Source of the DNA: Burkholderiaceae bacterium
GTDB lineage: Bacteria; Pseudomonadota; Gammaproteobacteria; Burkholderiales; Burkholderiaceae
Assembly: GCA_947461805.1 (NCBI GenBank)
Contig: CANHMJ010000080.1
Span: 1 to 6,635 of the forward strand
Length of the DNA: 6,635 nucleotides
Reading direction: 5' to 3'
The notes beneath the pieces were generated by a model that did not search any database, was not told the origin of the DNA, and saw only the letters and a program-made list of their open reading frames with translations. Positions 1 through 6,635 of this stretch are shown piece by piece (position 1 is the stretch's first letter; every line of letters begins with the position of its first letter). Both the position numbers and the translations under genes were made by a program.

Positions 1-790
1 CACCAGCGCAACGGAGCGACGCCAGGAATTAATTGAAACCTTGCGTGCCGCCCAGACAGAGGGTTTCATTGATGCAGATGCCCTTTCGATGATTGAGGGG
101 GTTTTTCAAGTCGGTGAATTGTGTGCCCGGGACATCCTTGTTCCACGCGGGCAAATCGACTGGATTGATATCGACTCCTCGGTCGAAGAAGTGATTCAAA
201 CCGTTATATCCGCAGCTCACTCGCGCTACCCTGTTTATGAAGGCAGCAAAGACACCGTCCTTGGCATCTTGCTTGCCAAAGACTTATTACGCCATGCCAG
301 TGAAGCAAACTTTCAATTGCGTGATTGGTTAAGGCCTGCCGTCTTTATTCCAGAATCAAAGCGCCTGAGTGTCTTGTTGCGGGATTTTCGCGATAACCGC
401 AATCATTTGGCCGTTGTGGTGGATGAGTACAGCAATGTAGCTGGCATCATCACGATTGAAGACGTGCTCGAGCAAATTGTTGGTGATATTGAGGATGAGC
501 ACGACATTGATGAGGATGCCGATAACGTTCTGCTACTAGCCAATGGCGATACCCGCCTCAAAGGCATTACCGAACTCGAGCAACTGAATGCAGCCTTAGG
601 TACGCAGTTCGATGACGATGAAGTAGAAACCGTAGCAGGTTTAATTACCCACCATTTAGGTCGCGTGCCCAAGCTGGGTGAACGTGTGCGGATTGAGGGC
701 ATCGAGTTTGAAGTGCAGCGCGCCGATCCGCGGCAAATTCATGTATTGCTAGCAAGGCGCTTGGCATCTGAAATGCCCGTATCAACGTAA
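1..790 (+). CDS. corC: CorC/YbeX-family CBS-domain protein (5' partial)
   Basis: The open frame runs in from the left edge (first full codon at base 2) and ends at TAA 788-790, giving 262 visible residues. Family members are usually about 280-300 residues, so some 20-40 N-terminal residues lie outside. The TTG at 41-43 is an internal Leu codon, not the start: codons before it already match the family's N-terminal helix (a Glu/Leu-rich stretch leading into IDADALSMIEGVFQV). Visible parts are a first CBS repeat (about 150-310), a second CBS repeat (about 330-500) ending in the conserved DEYSNVAGIITIEDVLEQIV and an acidic GDIEDEHD tail, and a C-terminal CorC/HlyC transporter-associated domain (about 520-770) with DDDEVETVAGLI. 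No membrane segment is present, so it is probably cytoplasmic. The family was named for cobalt resistance/Mg2+ efflux with CorA; E. coli YbeX has also been linked to ribosome metabolism, so the exact role is open. Sitting directly before lnt, as in the E. coli ybeZ-ybeY-ybeX-lnt cluster, supports the call. Confidence 0.93.
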   Translation, partial: TSATERRQELIETLRAAQTEGFIDADALSMIEGVFQVGELCARDILVPRGQIDWIDIDSSVEEVIQTVISAAHSRYPVYEGSKDTVLGILLAKDLLRHASEANFQLRDWLRPAVFIPESKRLSVLLRDFRDNRNHLAVVVDEYSNVAGIITIEDVLEQIVGDIEDEHDIDEDADNVLLLANGDTRLKGITELEQLNAALGTQFDDDEVETVAGLITHHLGRVPKLGERVRIEGIEFEVQRADPRQIHVLLARRLASEMPVST

Positions 791-792
791 GG
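789..792 (+). promoter_or_regulatory. Ribosome binding site for lnt
   Basis: AAGG, formed partly by the last two bases of the corC stop codon, lies 6 bases before the TTG at 799. It supports that TTG as the lnt start: the frame is closed upstream by a TGA at 769-771, and no ATG or GTG occurs in frame between that stop and 799. A second AAGG at 794-797 is too close to the start to be used. Confidence 0.5.
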
Positions 793-798
793 CAAGGC

Positions 799-2334
799 TT
801 GATCAGTCAGGACGCGCTCGGCGTTACTCACTACACACACTGGCTCTACTGCATTGCCCTTGGCATTGGCGTTTCCATTGCGGGCGAGCTCCCTTGGGGC
901 GGCTGGTTGCAAATACCGTTGCTTAGCCTCTTGTGGTGGCGACTCTCTTTAATCAATACAGTTCAATTTCTGCCGCACTTTGCTGGTGGTTTTTTGTTTG
1001 GCCTTGCTTACTTTATCGTTGGCCTGTGGTGGATTTACATTAGCTTGCATGATATCGGCGGCATGAATGCTGCCTTATCGGTTGCTGCTGTGGTTTTACT
1101 TTCCGCCTACATGGCACTCTTTTTTGGCTTGGCCAGCGCCCTCGGTAAAAAGTTACAGCATCAAAATATGATTCTCAGCAGCGCCGTTATGGCAGCGGCT
1201 TGGGTTCTCATGGAATACCTCCGCGGCCAACTCTTTAGTGGCTTTCCGTGGGTCGGCTTTGCCGAGGCTCAAGTCAATGGCCCCTTTGCAGCGATTGCGC
1301 CACTACTGGGTGGCTTGGGGTCTACTTTTCTAGTGGTGTGGACATCGATGCAATTAAGTCGATGGCGTGAATCGCTTGTGCGAATCACTATTCCGATTGG
1401 ATTGTTGCTGGTGTTAATGCTGGGCCTAAATCAATTGCGGTTTACTGAAGCAATTGGCACGCCTATCAGTGTTCGTTTGATTCAGGGTAATTTTGAACAA
1501 AGCCTGAAGTGGAATCCGAGTGCGATCGCACAGCAAATTCGCTTTTATAGCGATGCCATCACCCAACAAGCGGCCGATCTGATTGTGATTCCAGAAACGG
1601 CATTTCCATTAATTGAAAAAGACTTACCAAGTGATGCGCTACCTCAGCTGAGGGCATTTTCACAAGCAACGCACAGCAATATTCTGTTGGGCTTAATTGG
1701 GATTACACCCGGCCCCAATGGGCAATTGCAGTATTCCAACCGTGCACTTGGTGTAACGCCATCCTCTACTTCGCCCTACTACTACGATAAATTCCACCTC
1801 GTCCCTTTTGGTGAATTTATTCCGCCGGGCTTCCAATGGTTTGTAAATGCCTTCCAAATTCCGATGAGTAATTTTGCCCGGGGCAATTTGATGCAACCCC
1901 CTTTTCAAATTGAGCGCTTAGGTCAAGATAGCATTGGTGCCGCCATTACCATCTGCTACGAAGATATCTTTGGCAATGAACTGGCTAGCCGCATTCGCAA
2001 TAGTGAAAGTCCGTTTAATCTCTTTATTAATATGACCAATCTTGCTTGGTTTGGTCAGTCCCAGGCGCCCAGCCAACAACTGCGCTTATCGCAAATGCGT
2101 TCGATCGAAACCGGGCTTCCTAGCATTCGCTCGACCAACACCGGCATCACTGCCGTAATTGGTCCGGATGGACGTGTGCTGCAGGCCTTGCCGCCATGGA
2201 CCCAAGCAAGCCTTAGCGCTTCGGTGCAGGGCTTTACAGGTAAAACCCCGTTTGTGGTCTGGGGAAATTGGCCTATTTTGAGTTTTGTCAGTTTCCTCCT
2301 GGCATTTGCCTTGCTACAACGGCGCCGGTTTTAG
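799..2334 (+). CDS. lnt: Apolipoprotein N-acyltransferase (Lnt)
   Basis: Inner-membrane enzyme that transfers an acyl chain from phospholipid to the N-terminal cysteine of diacylated apolipoproteins, the last step of lipoprotein maturation before Lol sorting. The 511-residue product is normal family length (E. coli about 512). The N-terminal ~210 residues are strongly hydrophobic with several likely membrane helices, followed by a periplasmic nitrilase-like domain (about 225-475) and a last membrane helix (about 488-505) ending in an Arg-rich tail. The catalytic triad is visible: Glu266 in VIPETAFPL, Lys331 in YDKFHLVPFGEF and Cys386 in ITICYEDIF, matching E. coli E267/K335/C387. Trp238 in EQSLKW matches the E. 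coli W237 substrate-loop residue, and the RSTNTGITAVIGPDG block near the C-terminus is also typical. The start is TTG, the only reasonable start after the in-frame TGA at 769-771. It lies 8 bp after corC, so the two are probably co-transcribed. The stop is TAG (2332-2334). Confidence 0.97.
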   Translation: MISQDALGVTHYTHWLYCIALGIGVSIAGELPWGGWLQIPLLSLLWWRLSLINTVQFLPHFAGGFLFGLAYFIVGLWWIYISLHDIGGMNAALSVAAVVLLSAYMALFFGLASALGKKLQHQNMILSSAVMAAAWVLMEYLRGQLFSGFPWVGFAEAQVNGPFAAIAPLLGGLGSTFLVVWTSMQLSRWRESLVRITIPIGLLLVLMLGLNQLRFTEAIGTPISVRLIQGNFEQSLKWNPSAIAQQIRFYSDAITQQAADLIVIPETAFPLIEKDLPSDALPQLRAFSQATHSNILLGLIGITPGPNGQLQYSNRALGVTPSSTSPYYYDKFHLVPFGEFIPPGFQWFVNAFQIPMSNFARGNLMQPPFQIERLGQDSIGAAITICYEDIFGNELASRIRNSESPFNLFINMTNLAWFGQSQAPSQQLRLSQMRSIETGLPSIRSTNTGITAVIGPDGRVLQALPPWTQASLSASVQGFTGKTPFVVWGNWPILSFVSFLLAFALLQRRRF

Positions 2335-2394
2335 GAAAACTCCCGCAATTGGCAGGTAAAATCAATCACTTAGATCGATTGGTTCTGGCTCACT
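2335..2394 (+). promoter_or_regulatory. lnt-glyQ spacer with possible weak promoter and hairpin
   Basis: This is the only intergenic stretch longer than 10 bp. It contains TTGGCA (2349-2354), one mismatch from a sigma70 -35 box, but the hexamer 16 bases downstream, TAGATC (2371-2376), is a poor -10. A separate TAAAAT (2357-2362) resembles a -10 but has no good -35 at proper spacing. AATCAATC (2360-2367) can pair with GATTGGTT (2377-2384), 8 pairs including one wobble, around a 9-base loop. The stem is AT-rich and no T-run follows, so it is not a convincing intrinsic terminator. There is no clear Shine-Dalgarno sequence before glyQ. The position suggests a possible separate promoter for glyQ-glyS, but the signals are weak. 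Confidence 0.25.
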
Positions 2395-3279
2395 ATGCTT
2401 ACATTTCAGCAAATTATTCTCACGCTTCAAAACTATTGGGATAAACAAGGTTGCGCCTTATTGCAGCCAATTGACTTAGAGGTGGGTGCAGGTACATCCC
2501 ACACCGCTACTTTTTTAAGGGCCATTGGTCCAGAGCCCTGGAAGGCAGCCTATGTGCAACCCTCCCGCAGACCAAAAGATGGGCGCTACGGCGAAAATCC
2601 AAACCGCCTCCAACACTATTACCAGTATCAGGTTGTGCTCAAGCCTGCCCCGGATGACATTCTCGAACTCTATTTGGGATCGCTTAGCGCCTTAGGTTTG
2701 GCCCTAAAACAAAACGACATTCGTTTTGTCGAGGACGACTGGGAAAACCCAACCTTGGGCGCTTGGGGATTGGGCTGGGAAGTCTGGCTCAACGGCATGG
2801 AAGTGACGCAATTTACCTACTTCCAGCAAGTGGGTGGAATTGATTGCAAGCCCGTCTTGGGCGAGATTACCTATGGCATTGAGCGCCTTGCGATGTATTT
2901 GCAAAATTGCTCGAACGTCTACGATCTGGTGTGGACCGATGGCGTGACGTATGGCGACGTGTACCACCAGAATGAAGTGGAGCAGTCGCGTTACAACTTT
3001 GAATATTCCAATACTGAAATGCTCTTTACGAATTTCAGCAACTACGAGAGCGAAGCCAAACGCTTAATGGAAGTACCACTTGCCCTGCCTGCCTATGAAA
3101 TGGTGCTCAAAGCTGCCCATACGTTTAACTTGCTCGATGCCCGCGGTGCTATATCAGTCACCGAACGCGCTGCCTATATCGGCCGTATTCGTACCCTCTC
3201 TCGCTTGGTAGCACAGGCATACCTTGAATCCCGTGAGCAATTGGGTTTCCCAATGTGCCAACAGCATGTCACTGCGTAA
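2395..3279 (+). CDS. glyQ: Glycyl-tRNA synthetase alpha subunit
   Basis: Catalytic subunit of the heterotetrameric (alpha2beta2) bacterial glycyl-tRNA synthetase. It activates glycine with ATP and, together with GlyS, charges tRNA-Gly in the cytoplasm. At 294 residues it is close to the usual 290-305. The protein is nearly all catalytic core of this class II synthetase subfamily: EVGAGTSHTATFLRAIGPEP, then SRR (57-59), then RYGENPNRLQHYYQYQVV from about residue 64, then the block FVEDDWENPTLGAWGLGWEV. The class II motif 3 equivalent is GEITYGIER (156-164, Arg164), and the C-terminal LLDARGAISVTERAAYIGRI block is present. Compared with E. coli it lacks about four residues before TYGDVYHQNEVEQ. 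ATG 2395 is the first possible start after the in-frame TAG at 2371-2373; its Shine-Dalgarno sequence is weak. glyS follows after 9 bp, the usual pairing for the two subunits. Confidence 0.99.
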   Translation: MLTFQQIILTLQNYWDKQGCALLQPIDLEVGAGTSHTATFLRAIGPEPWKAAYVQPSRRPKDGRYGENPNRLQHYYQYQVVLKPAPDDILELYLGSLSALGLALKQNDIRFVEDDWENPTLGAWGLGWEVWLNGMEVTQFTYFQQVGGIDCKPVLGEITYGIERLAMYLQNCSNVYDLVWTDGVTYGDVYHQNEVEQSRYNFEYSNTEMLFTNFSNYESEAKRLMEVPLALPAYEMVLKAAHTFNLLDARGAISVTERAAYIGRIRTLSRLVAQAYLESREQLGFPMCQQHVTA

Positions 3280-3281
3280 GG
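3277..3281 (+). promoter_or_regulatory. Ribosome binding site for glyS
   Basis: TAAGG overlaps the glyQ stop codon (TAA 3277-3279) and lies 7 bases before the GTG at 3289. This supports the GTG as the glyS start and lets ribosomes finishing glyQ re-initiate, which would suit the 1:1 subunit ratio. Confidence 0.55.
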
Positions 3282-3288
3282 TTTTATT

Positions 3289-5439
3289 GTGAGCACACCT
3301 TCCTCTCCATCCTCCGCTGCAACGCTTTTAATTGAAGTATTCACAGAAGAGCTGCCACCAAAGTCCCTTCGCAAACTTGGCGATGCCTTTGCTGCATCGC
3401 TATCAGACTCCGTAAAGGCAGCTGGCTTAAGCACTTCTGAATCCATCACGACCAGCTTTGCAAGCCCACGCCGTTTAGCAGTACAGATTACCCATGTGTT
3501 GAGTAAAGCAGCAGACTTTCCAGTACGCGAAAAAGTATTGCCGGTCAGCGTTGCATTTGATGCAGATGGCAAACCAACGCCACCCTTGTTAAAAAAACTC
3601 AGCGCATTAGGCTATCCTGATTTCGACATCGCTAGCTTGGAGAGATCGGGGCAAGACAAAAATGAAGCACTCTATTTAAATGTACAAGCCCGTGGTGCCG
3701 TTCTTCAAGATACCGTGCAGACTGCCATCGTGCATGCCTTGCAAACGCTACCGATAGCAAAAATGATGCATTACCAAGTGAAGCAGGCAGACGGAACATT
3801 GGAAGACGTTCAATTTGCCCGCCCAGCGCATCGCATCGTAGCATTGCATGGGAGTACTCCACTGCAGATTCATGCACTAGGTATTCATGCTGCAAATCAA
3901 ACTGAAGGGCACCGTTTCTTAGCCCCTAACGTTTTAACGATTGCCCATGCCGATCAGTACGCTGCCGAGCTACTCAAAAACAAAGTCATGGCGAACTTCA
4001 ATGAGCGCCGCGCCCATATAGAAACTGAGCTCCTCAAAGCAGCTAGTGGCGATACCGTTTTAATGCCCAGCAATTTACTGGATGAAGTCACGGCATTGGT
4101 CGAGTGGCCTACCGTCTATGCATGCCATTTTGATGCCGAGTTTTTAGAGGTGCCGCAGGAGTGCTTAATTCTGACGATGCAAACCAATCAGAAGTACTTT
4201 GCTCTAACCGATAGCGCAGGAAAGCTTCGCAATCGCTTTTTGATCGTATCGAACATCGAAACGACCACCCCGCAATCCATCATTCAAGGCAATGAGCGCG
4301 TCGTGCGTCCCCGCTTATCGGATGCGCGGTTTTTCTTTCAGCAAGATCAAAAAAGGCCGCTGGCATCGCGCGTTGCTGATTTAGACAAGGTGGTTTACCA
4401 CAATCAATTGGGAACGCAACTTGAGCGCACCAAGCGGGTTGGTGCAATCGCAACCGCCATCGCAAGTGAGTTGCAAAGTAAAGGCATCAAAGTTGATCCA
4501 AAACATGTAGCCCGCGCTTCCGAGTTAGCCAAAACGGATTTACTCACCGACATGGTGGGTGAGTTTCCTGAGCTGCAAGGCATCATGGGTAGTTACTATG
4601 CCCAGCACGATGGCGAGGACACCGACGTTGCTGCGGCATGCAGTGAACACTACCAGCCGCGCTTTGCTGGAGATATGCTTCCGAGCAGTATGACGGGCAC
4701 GGTATTGGCCATTGCTGACAAGCTCGAAACCTTAGTGGGTATCTGGGGTGTTGGCCTCGCTCCCACTGGGGATAAAGATCCCTACGCCTTACGCCGCCAT
4801 GCATTGGGGGTTTGCAGACTGCTACTTGAGAAGAATTTACCGTGCAGCCTGCCTGAGCTCATCGAGCTGGCGCGCGGGCAATTTAAGCAGGCTGGCGTGC
4901 AAGAAAAAGCCGATGCGGCTGCAATGTATGCATTTGTGATTGACCGTTTGCGTGCCTATTTGCGCGATCAAACCGAGGCCGGTAAGCCATTTACTACTGC
5001 CGAAATCGATGCGGTACTCAGTCAGCATCCTGCACAGCTCAATGACCTAATGGATCGGCTGCGTGCAGTGCGGGAATTTAATGCCTTGCCTGAATCAGCC
5101 CAATTGGCTGCAGCCAATAAACGCATCAGTAATATTCTGAAAAAAACCACGACGCCTATTCCAGCGCAGTGCTCCGCAGCAGCTTTACAACTTCCGGCAG
5201 AACTTGCCTTGCATGGGGCTTTGCAAAAAGCCATTCCACTTCTGACTGGCGCCTATACCCAACGCCAGTTTGTTACCTTGCTTCGCACACTGGTTGATTT
5301 GAGTCAGCCAATTGATCAGTTTTTTGCCGATGTCATGGTGATGGATCCAGATCCGGCTCTGCGCGATAACCGCTTGGCTTTGTTGCAACAACTCCACCAC
5401 CAAATGAATTTAGTTGCCGATCTTGGCACCTTGGCATGA
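3289..5439 (+). CDS. glyS: Glycyl-tRNA synthetase beta subunit
   Basis: Partner of GlyQ in the alpha2beta2 enzyme; the beta subunit supplies most of the tRNA-Gly recognition. The product is 716 residues, somewhat longer than the E. coli protein (about 689), partly through a Ser/Pro-rich N-terminal tail before LLIEVFTEELPPKSLRKLGD. Visible family blocks are PRRLAVQI, LVEWP, the QTNQKYFAL and NERVVRPRLSDARFFF region, TDLLTDMVGEFPELQGIMG (416-434) with His440-Asp441 of the HD-like domain close behind, and GDKDPYALRR (494-503). The C-terminal DALR-type anticodon-binding region includes AANKRISNIL (608-617) and VMVMDPDPALRDNRLALL (from 682). The start is GTG at 3289 with TAAGG 7 bases upstream. 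The stop is TGA, overlapping the gmhB start in an ATGA. Two A7 runs (3591-3597 and 5140-5146) encode in-frame Lys pairs and the frame continues through both. Confidence 0.99.
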   Translation: MSTPSSPSSAATLLIEVFTEELPPKSLRKLGDAFAASLSDSVKAAGLSTSESITTSFASPRRLAVQITHVLSKAADFPVREKVLPVSVAFDADGKPTPPLLKKLSALGYPDFDIASLERSGQDKNEALYLNVQARGAVLQDTVQTAIVHALQTLPIAKMMHYQVKQADGTLEDVQFARPAHRIVALHGSTPLQIHALGIHAANQTEGHRFLAPNVLTIAHADQYAAELLKNKVMANFNERRAHIETELLKAASGDTVLMPSNLLDEVTALVEWPTVYACHFDAEFLEVPQECLILTMQTNQKYFALTDSAGKLRNRFLIVSNIETTTPQSIIQGNERVVRPRLSDARFFFQQDQKRPLASRVADLDKVVYHNQLGTQLERTKRVGAIATAIASELQSKGIKVDPKHVARASELAKTDLLTDMVGEFPELQGIMGSYYAQHDGEDTDVAAACSEHYQPRFAGDMLPSSMTGTVLAIADKLETLVGIWGVGLAPTGDKDPYALRRHALGVCRLLLEKNLPCSLPELIELARGQFKQAGVQEKADAAAMYAFVIDRLRAYLRDQTEAGKPFTTAEIDAVLSQHPAQLNDLMDRLRAVREFNALPESAQLAAANKRISNILKKTTTPIPAQCSAAALQLPAELALHGALQKAIPLLTGAYTQRQFVTLLRTLVDLSQPIDQFFADVMVMDPDPALRDNRLALLQQLHHQMNLVADLGTLA

Positions 5440-6014
5440 GCTCCAGCGCCTCTAAATTAGTTATTCTCGACCGTGATGGCGTGATTAATATTGACAGCGA
5501 TCAATACGTTAAATCAGCTGATGAATGGATTCCTCTTCCGGGGAGCTTAGAGGCAATTGCTGAACTTAATCAAGCCGGTTTTCAAGTAACGGTAGCGACC
5601 AACCAATCGGGTTTGGCTAGAGGCTTATTTACGATCAATGACCTGCATGCCATGCATCAAAAAATGATGGATCTATTGGCTCCCATGGGTGGTCGCGTGG
5701 ATAGTATTTTCTTTTGCCCCCACGTCGATGCAGACCAGTGCGGTTGCCGCAAGCCATTGCCAGGCCTAATGCGTGACATTGCATCCCGCTACCGTAAAAC
5801 AGATTCCGCCATGCCCCTGACTGGCGTGCCGATTGTCGGCGACTCCTTGCGTGACTTAGAGGCCGCCACTGTTTTAGGTGCAAGCCCCCATTTGGTTCGC
5901 ACGGGTAAAGGTCAAAAGACGGTGGACGCAGGCATATTGCCAGCTGGTACCGTAGTGCATACCGATTTAATGGCATTTACTAAATCCCTATTGGGGTCTG
6001 CCTCGAATACATGA
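5436..6014 (+). CDS. gmhB: D-glycero-D-manno-heptose-1,7-bisphosphate 7-phosphatase
   Basis: HAD-superfamily phosphatase that removes the C7 phosphate from D,D-heptose 1,7-bisphosphate on the way to ADP-L,D-heptose for the LPS inner core; cytoplasmic. The 192 residues are normal for the family. HAD motif I is LDRDGVIN, with nucleophile Asp12 and acid/base Asp14. Motif II is TNQSG (55-59). The motif III lysine is Lys106 in CRKP, and motif IV is VGDSLRDLEAA with Asp136 and Asp140. The zinc-binding loop characteristic of GmhB is present as Cys94-Pro-His96 then Cys102-Gly-Cys104. It is shorter than in E. coli but has all four ligands, which separates it from the histidinol-phosphatase half of HisB as the best call. 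ATG 5436 overlaps the glyS stop by 4 bp. No good Shine-Dalgarno sequence is visible, so expression probably depends on coupling to glyS. Anomer preference (beta for the ADP-heptose route) cannot be read from the sequence. Confidence 0.94.
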   Translation: MSSSASKLVILDRDGVINIDSDQYVKSADEWIPLPGSLEAIAELNQAGFQVTVATNQSGLARGLFTINDLHAMHQKMMDLLAPMGGRVDSIFFCPHVDADQCGCRKPLPGLMRDIASRYRKTDSAMPLTGVPIVGDSLRDLEAATVLGASPHLVRTGKGQKTVDAGILPAGTVVHTDLMAFTKSLLGSASNT

Positions 6015-6635
6015 TTTACCTTACCTCCACCCTCTTTGCCCTTTTTTTACTGGTGTTCACGCCGATCTGGGCAATCATTTGCCTGACGGTATTTCCGTTT
6101 ATGCGCAGTGAAACCCGCTACCGTTTTGTGAGTGGTTGGAATAAAACCGTCCTCTGGGTTCTCAAATGGCTATGTGGCATTCGCTATGAAATTCGGGGAA
6201 TGGAGAATATGTTGGGGGCCCTTGATCAACCCATCATCATTCTCAGCAAACACCAATCGGCTTGGGAAACCATTGCTTACATTGCTTTATTTCCTAAGCA
6301 GCTCTGTTATGTATTCAAACGGGAGTTATTGTGGATTCCGTTTTTTGGCTGGGTCATGGCTGCGCTCAAAATGATTCACATTGATCGCGACAAGCGCGAA
6401 ACTGCCGCTCTCTCTGTCGCAAGTCAAGGCCGAGCACGCCTGAAAGAGGGTAAATGGATCATGCTCTTTCCGGAGGGCACACGGACTGCAGTTGGATCCC
6501 ATAAGCCTTACTTAAAAGGGGGTGCGCGCTTAGCTACCGCCACTGGGGCTGCAGTCATTCCGGTAGCACACAATGCGGGCCGGGTTTGGCCACGCAATCG
6601 CTTTTTAAAGTACCCCGGATTGGTCATCATTTCCA
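6011..6635 (+). CDS. plsC: 1-acyl-sn-glycerol-3-phosphate acyltransferase (3' partial)
   Basis: Membrane-associated enzyme that acylates lysophosphatidic acid to phosphatidic acid, the precursor of all membrane phospholipids. The frame is open from ATG 6011 to the window edge, with 208 residues visible; relatives are about 240-260, so the C-terminus is missing. A hydrophobic N-terminal segment (about residues 3-29) looks like a membrane anchor. Acyltransferase motifs appear in order: motif I SKHQSAWET with His81, in which the usual HX4D aspartate is Glu86; motif II FKREL (Lys103, Arg104, Glu105) followed by WIPFFGW; motif III FPEGTRT (153-159); and motif IV VIPVAHN (from 182). The ATG overlaps the gmhB stop as ATGA. 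The upstream GGGG (5993-5996) is too distant to be a convincing ribosome site, so translational coupling is likely. The next ATG (6101) would remove the membrane segment and is less likely. A related 1-acyl-glycerol acyltransferase of slightly different substrate range cannot be excluded. Confidence 0.95.
   Translation, partial: MIYLTSTLFALFLLVFTPIWAIICLTVFPFMRSETRYRFVSGWNKTVLWVLKWLCGIRYEIRGMENMLGALDQPIIILSKHQSAWETIAYIALFPKQLCYVFKRELLWIPFFGWVMAALKMIHIDRDKRETAALSVASQGRARLKEGKWIMLFPEGTRTAVGSHKPYLKGGARLATATGAAVIPVAHNAGRVWPRNRFLKYPGLVIIS

Noticed and set aside
41..43. TTG as the start of the first gene
   Set aside because: The frame is open upstream to the window edge and already encodes family-like sequence, so this is an internal Leu codon in a gene cut by the window.
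403..702. Minus-strand open frame of 99 codons, very Ser/Thr-rich
   Set aside because: It lies wholly inside corC and its composition is the antisense mirror of corC codons. There is no recognisable domain, and corC is well conserved in the other frame.
1521..1530. Perfect 10-base palindrome TGCGATCGCA (contains the HIP1 octamer GCGATCGC)
   Set aside because: It is a single copy inside lnt coding sequence. HIP1 enrichment is a cyanobacterial trait and one occurrence is expected by chance.
2100..2109. Perfect 10-base palindrome TTCGATCGAA
   Set aside because: It lies inside the conserved lnt region coding RSIET, is not repeated elsewhere in the window that I can see, and has no regulatory position.
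3174..3572. Minus-strand open frame of 132 codons spanning the glyQ-glyS junction
   Set aside because: It overlaps two strongly supported genes on the opposite strand, has no recognisable motif, and looks like a chance antisense frame.
3591..3597. A7 runs in glyS (3591-3597 and 5140-5146) and a T7 run early in plsC (6042-6048) as possible slippage or frameshift sites
   Set aside because: The frame continues uninterrupted through each with conserved protein downstream. I see no stimulatory hairpin and no alternative product of sensible length.
5635..5976. Minus-strand open frame of 113 codons inside gmhB
   Set aside because: It is antisense to HAD motifs that are clearly coding on the + strand, and its product resembles no family I know.
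6132..6374. Plus-strand open frame of 80 codons near the right end
   Set aside because: It is in a different frame from plsC, which is open across the same bases from 6011 to the window end and carries all four acyltransferase motifs. The 80-codon frame is a shadow.

Overview
The window is a compact, single-strand block of six housekeeping genes, all on the + strand, with almost no non-coding DNA. In order they are corC/ybeX (5' end cut off), lnt, glyQ, glyS, gmhB and plsC (3' end cut off). All reading frames are intact. I see no RNA genes, mobile elements, CRISPR arrays, phage genes, large repeats or compositionally foreign segments.

The organism is almost certainly a Gram-negative proteobacterium. 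It makes triacylated lipoproteins (Lnt) and LPS heptose (GmhB), and it has the two-subunit bacterial glycyl-tRNA synthetase (GlyQ/GlyS). The protein sequences, the corC-lnt-glyQ-glyS-gmhB-plsC order and the moderate GC content (about half by eye) best fit a betaproteobacterium of the Burkholderiales, with a Polynucleobacter-like freshwater lineage my leading guess. That placement is inference from remembered family resemblance; no search was run.

Layout: 1-790 is CorC, a cytoplasmic CBS-pair protein. After an 8-bp gap, 799-2334 is apolipoprotein N-acyltransferase, starting at TTG. The only sizeable spacer (2335-2394, 60 bp) precedes glyQ (2395-3279); a 9-bp gap then leads to glyS (3289-5439, GTG start). 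From glyS onward the genes overlap by 4 bp: the last glyS codons overlap the gmhB start (5436-6014), and the gmhB end overlaps the plsC start (6011 to beyond the window end).

Functionally, an envelope set (lipoprotein N-acylation, LPS heptose precursor, phosphatidic acid synthesis) flanks the enzyme that charges tRNA-Gly. The tight spacing and ATGA overlaps suggest co-transcription and translational coupling, at least for glyQ-glyS-gmhB-plsC. The 60-bp spacer is the only place where a separate promoter could plausibly sit. I found no undescribed system. The points most worth checking are the HX4E form of the PlsC catalytic motif, the coupled glyS-gmhB-plsC junctions, and the weak hairpin/promoter signals ahead of glyQ.
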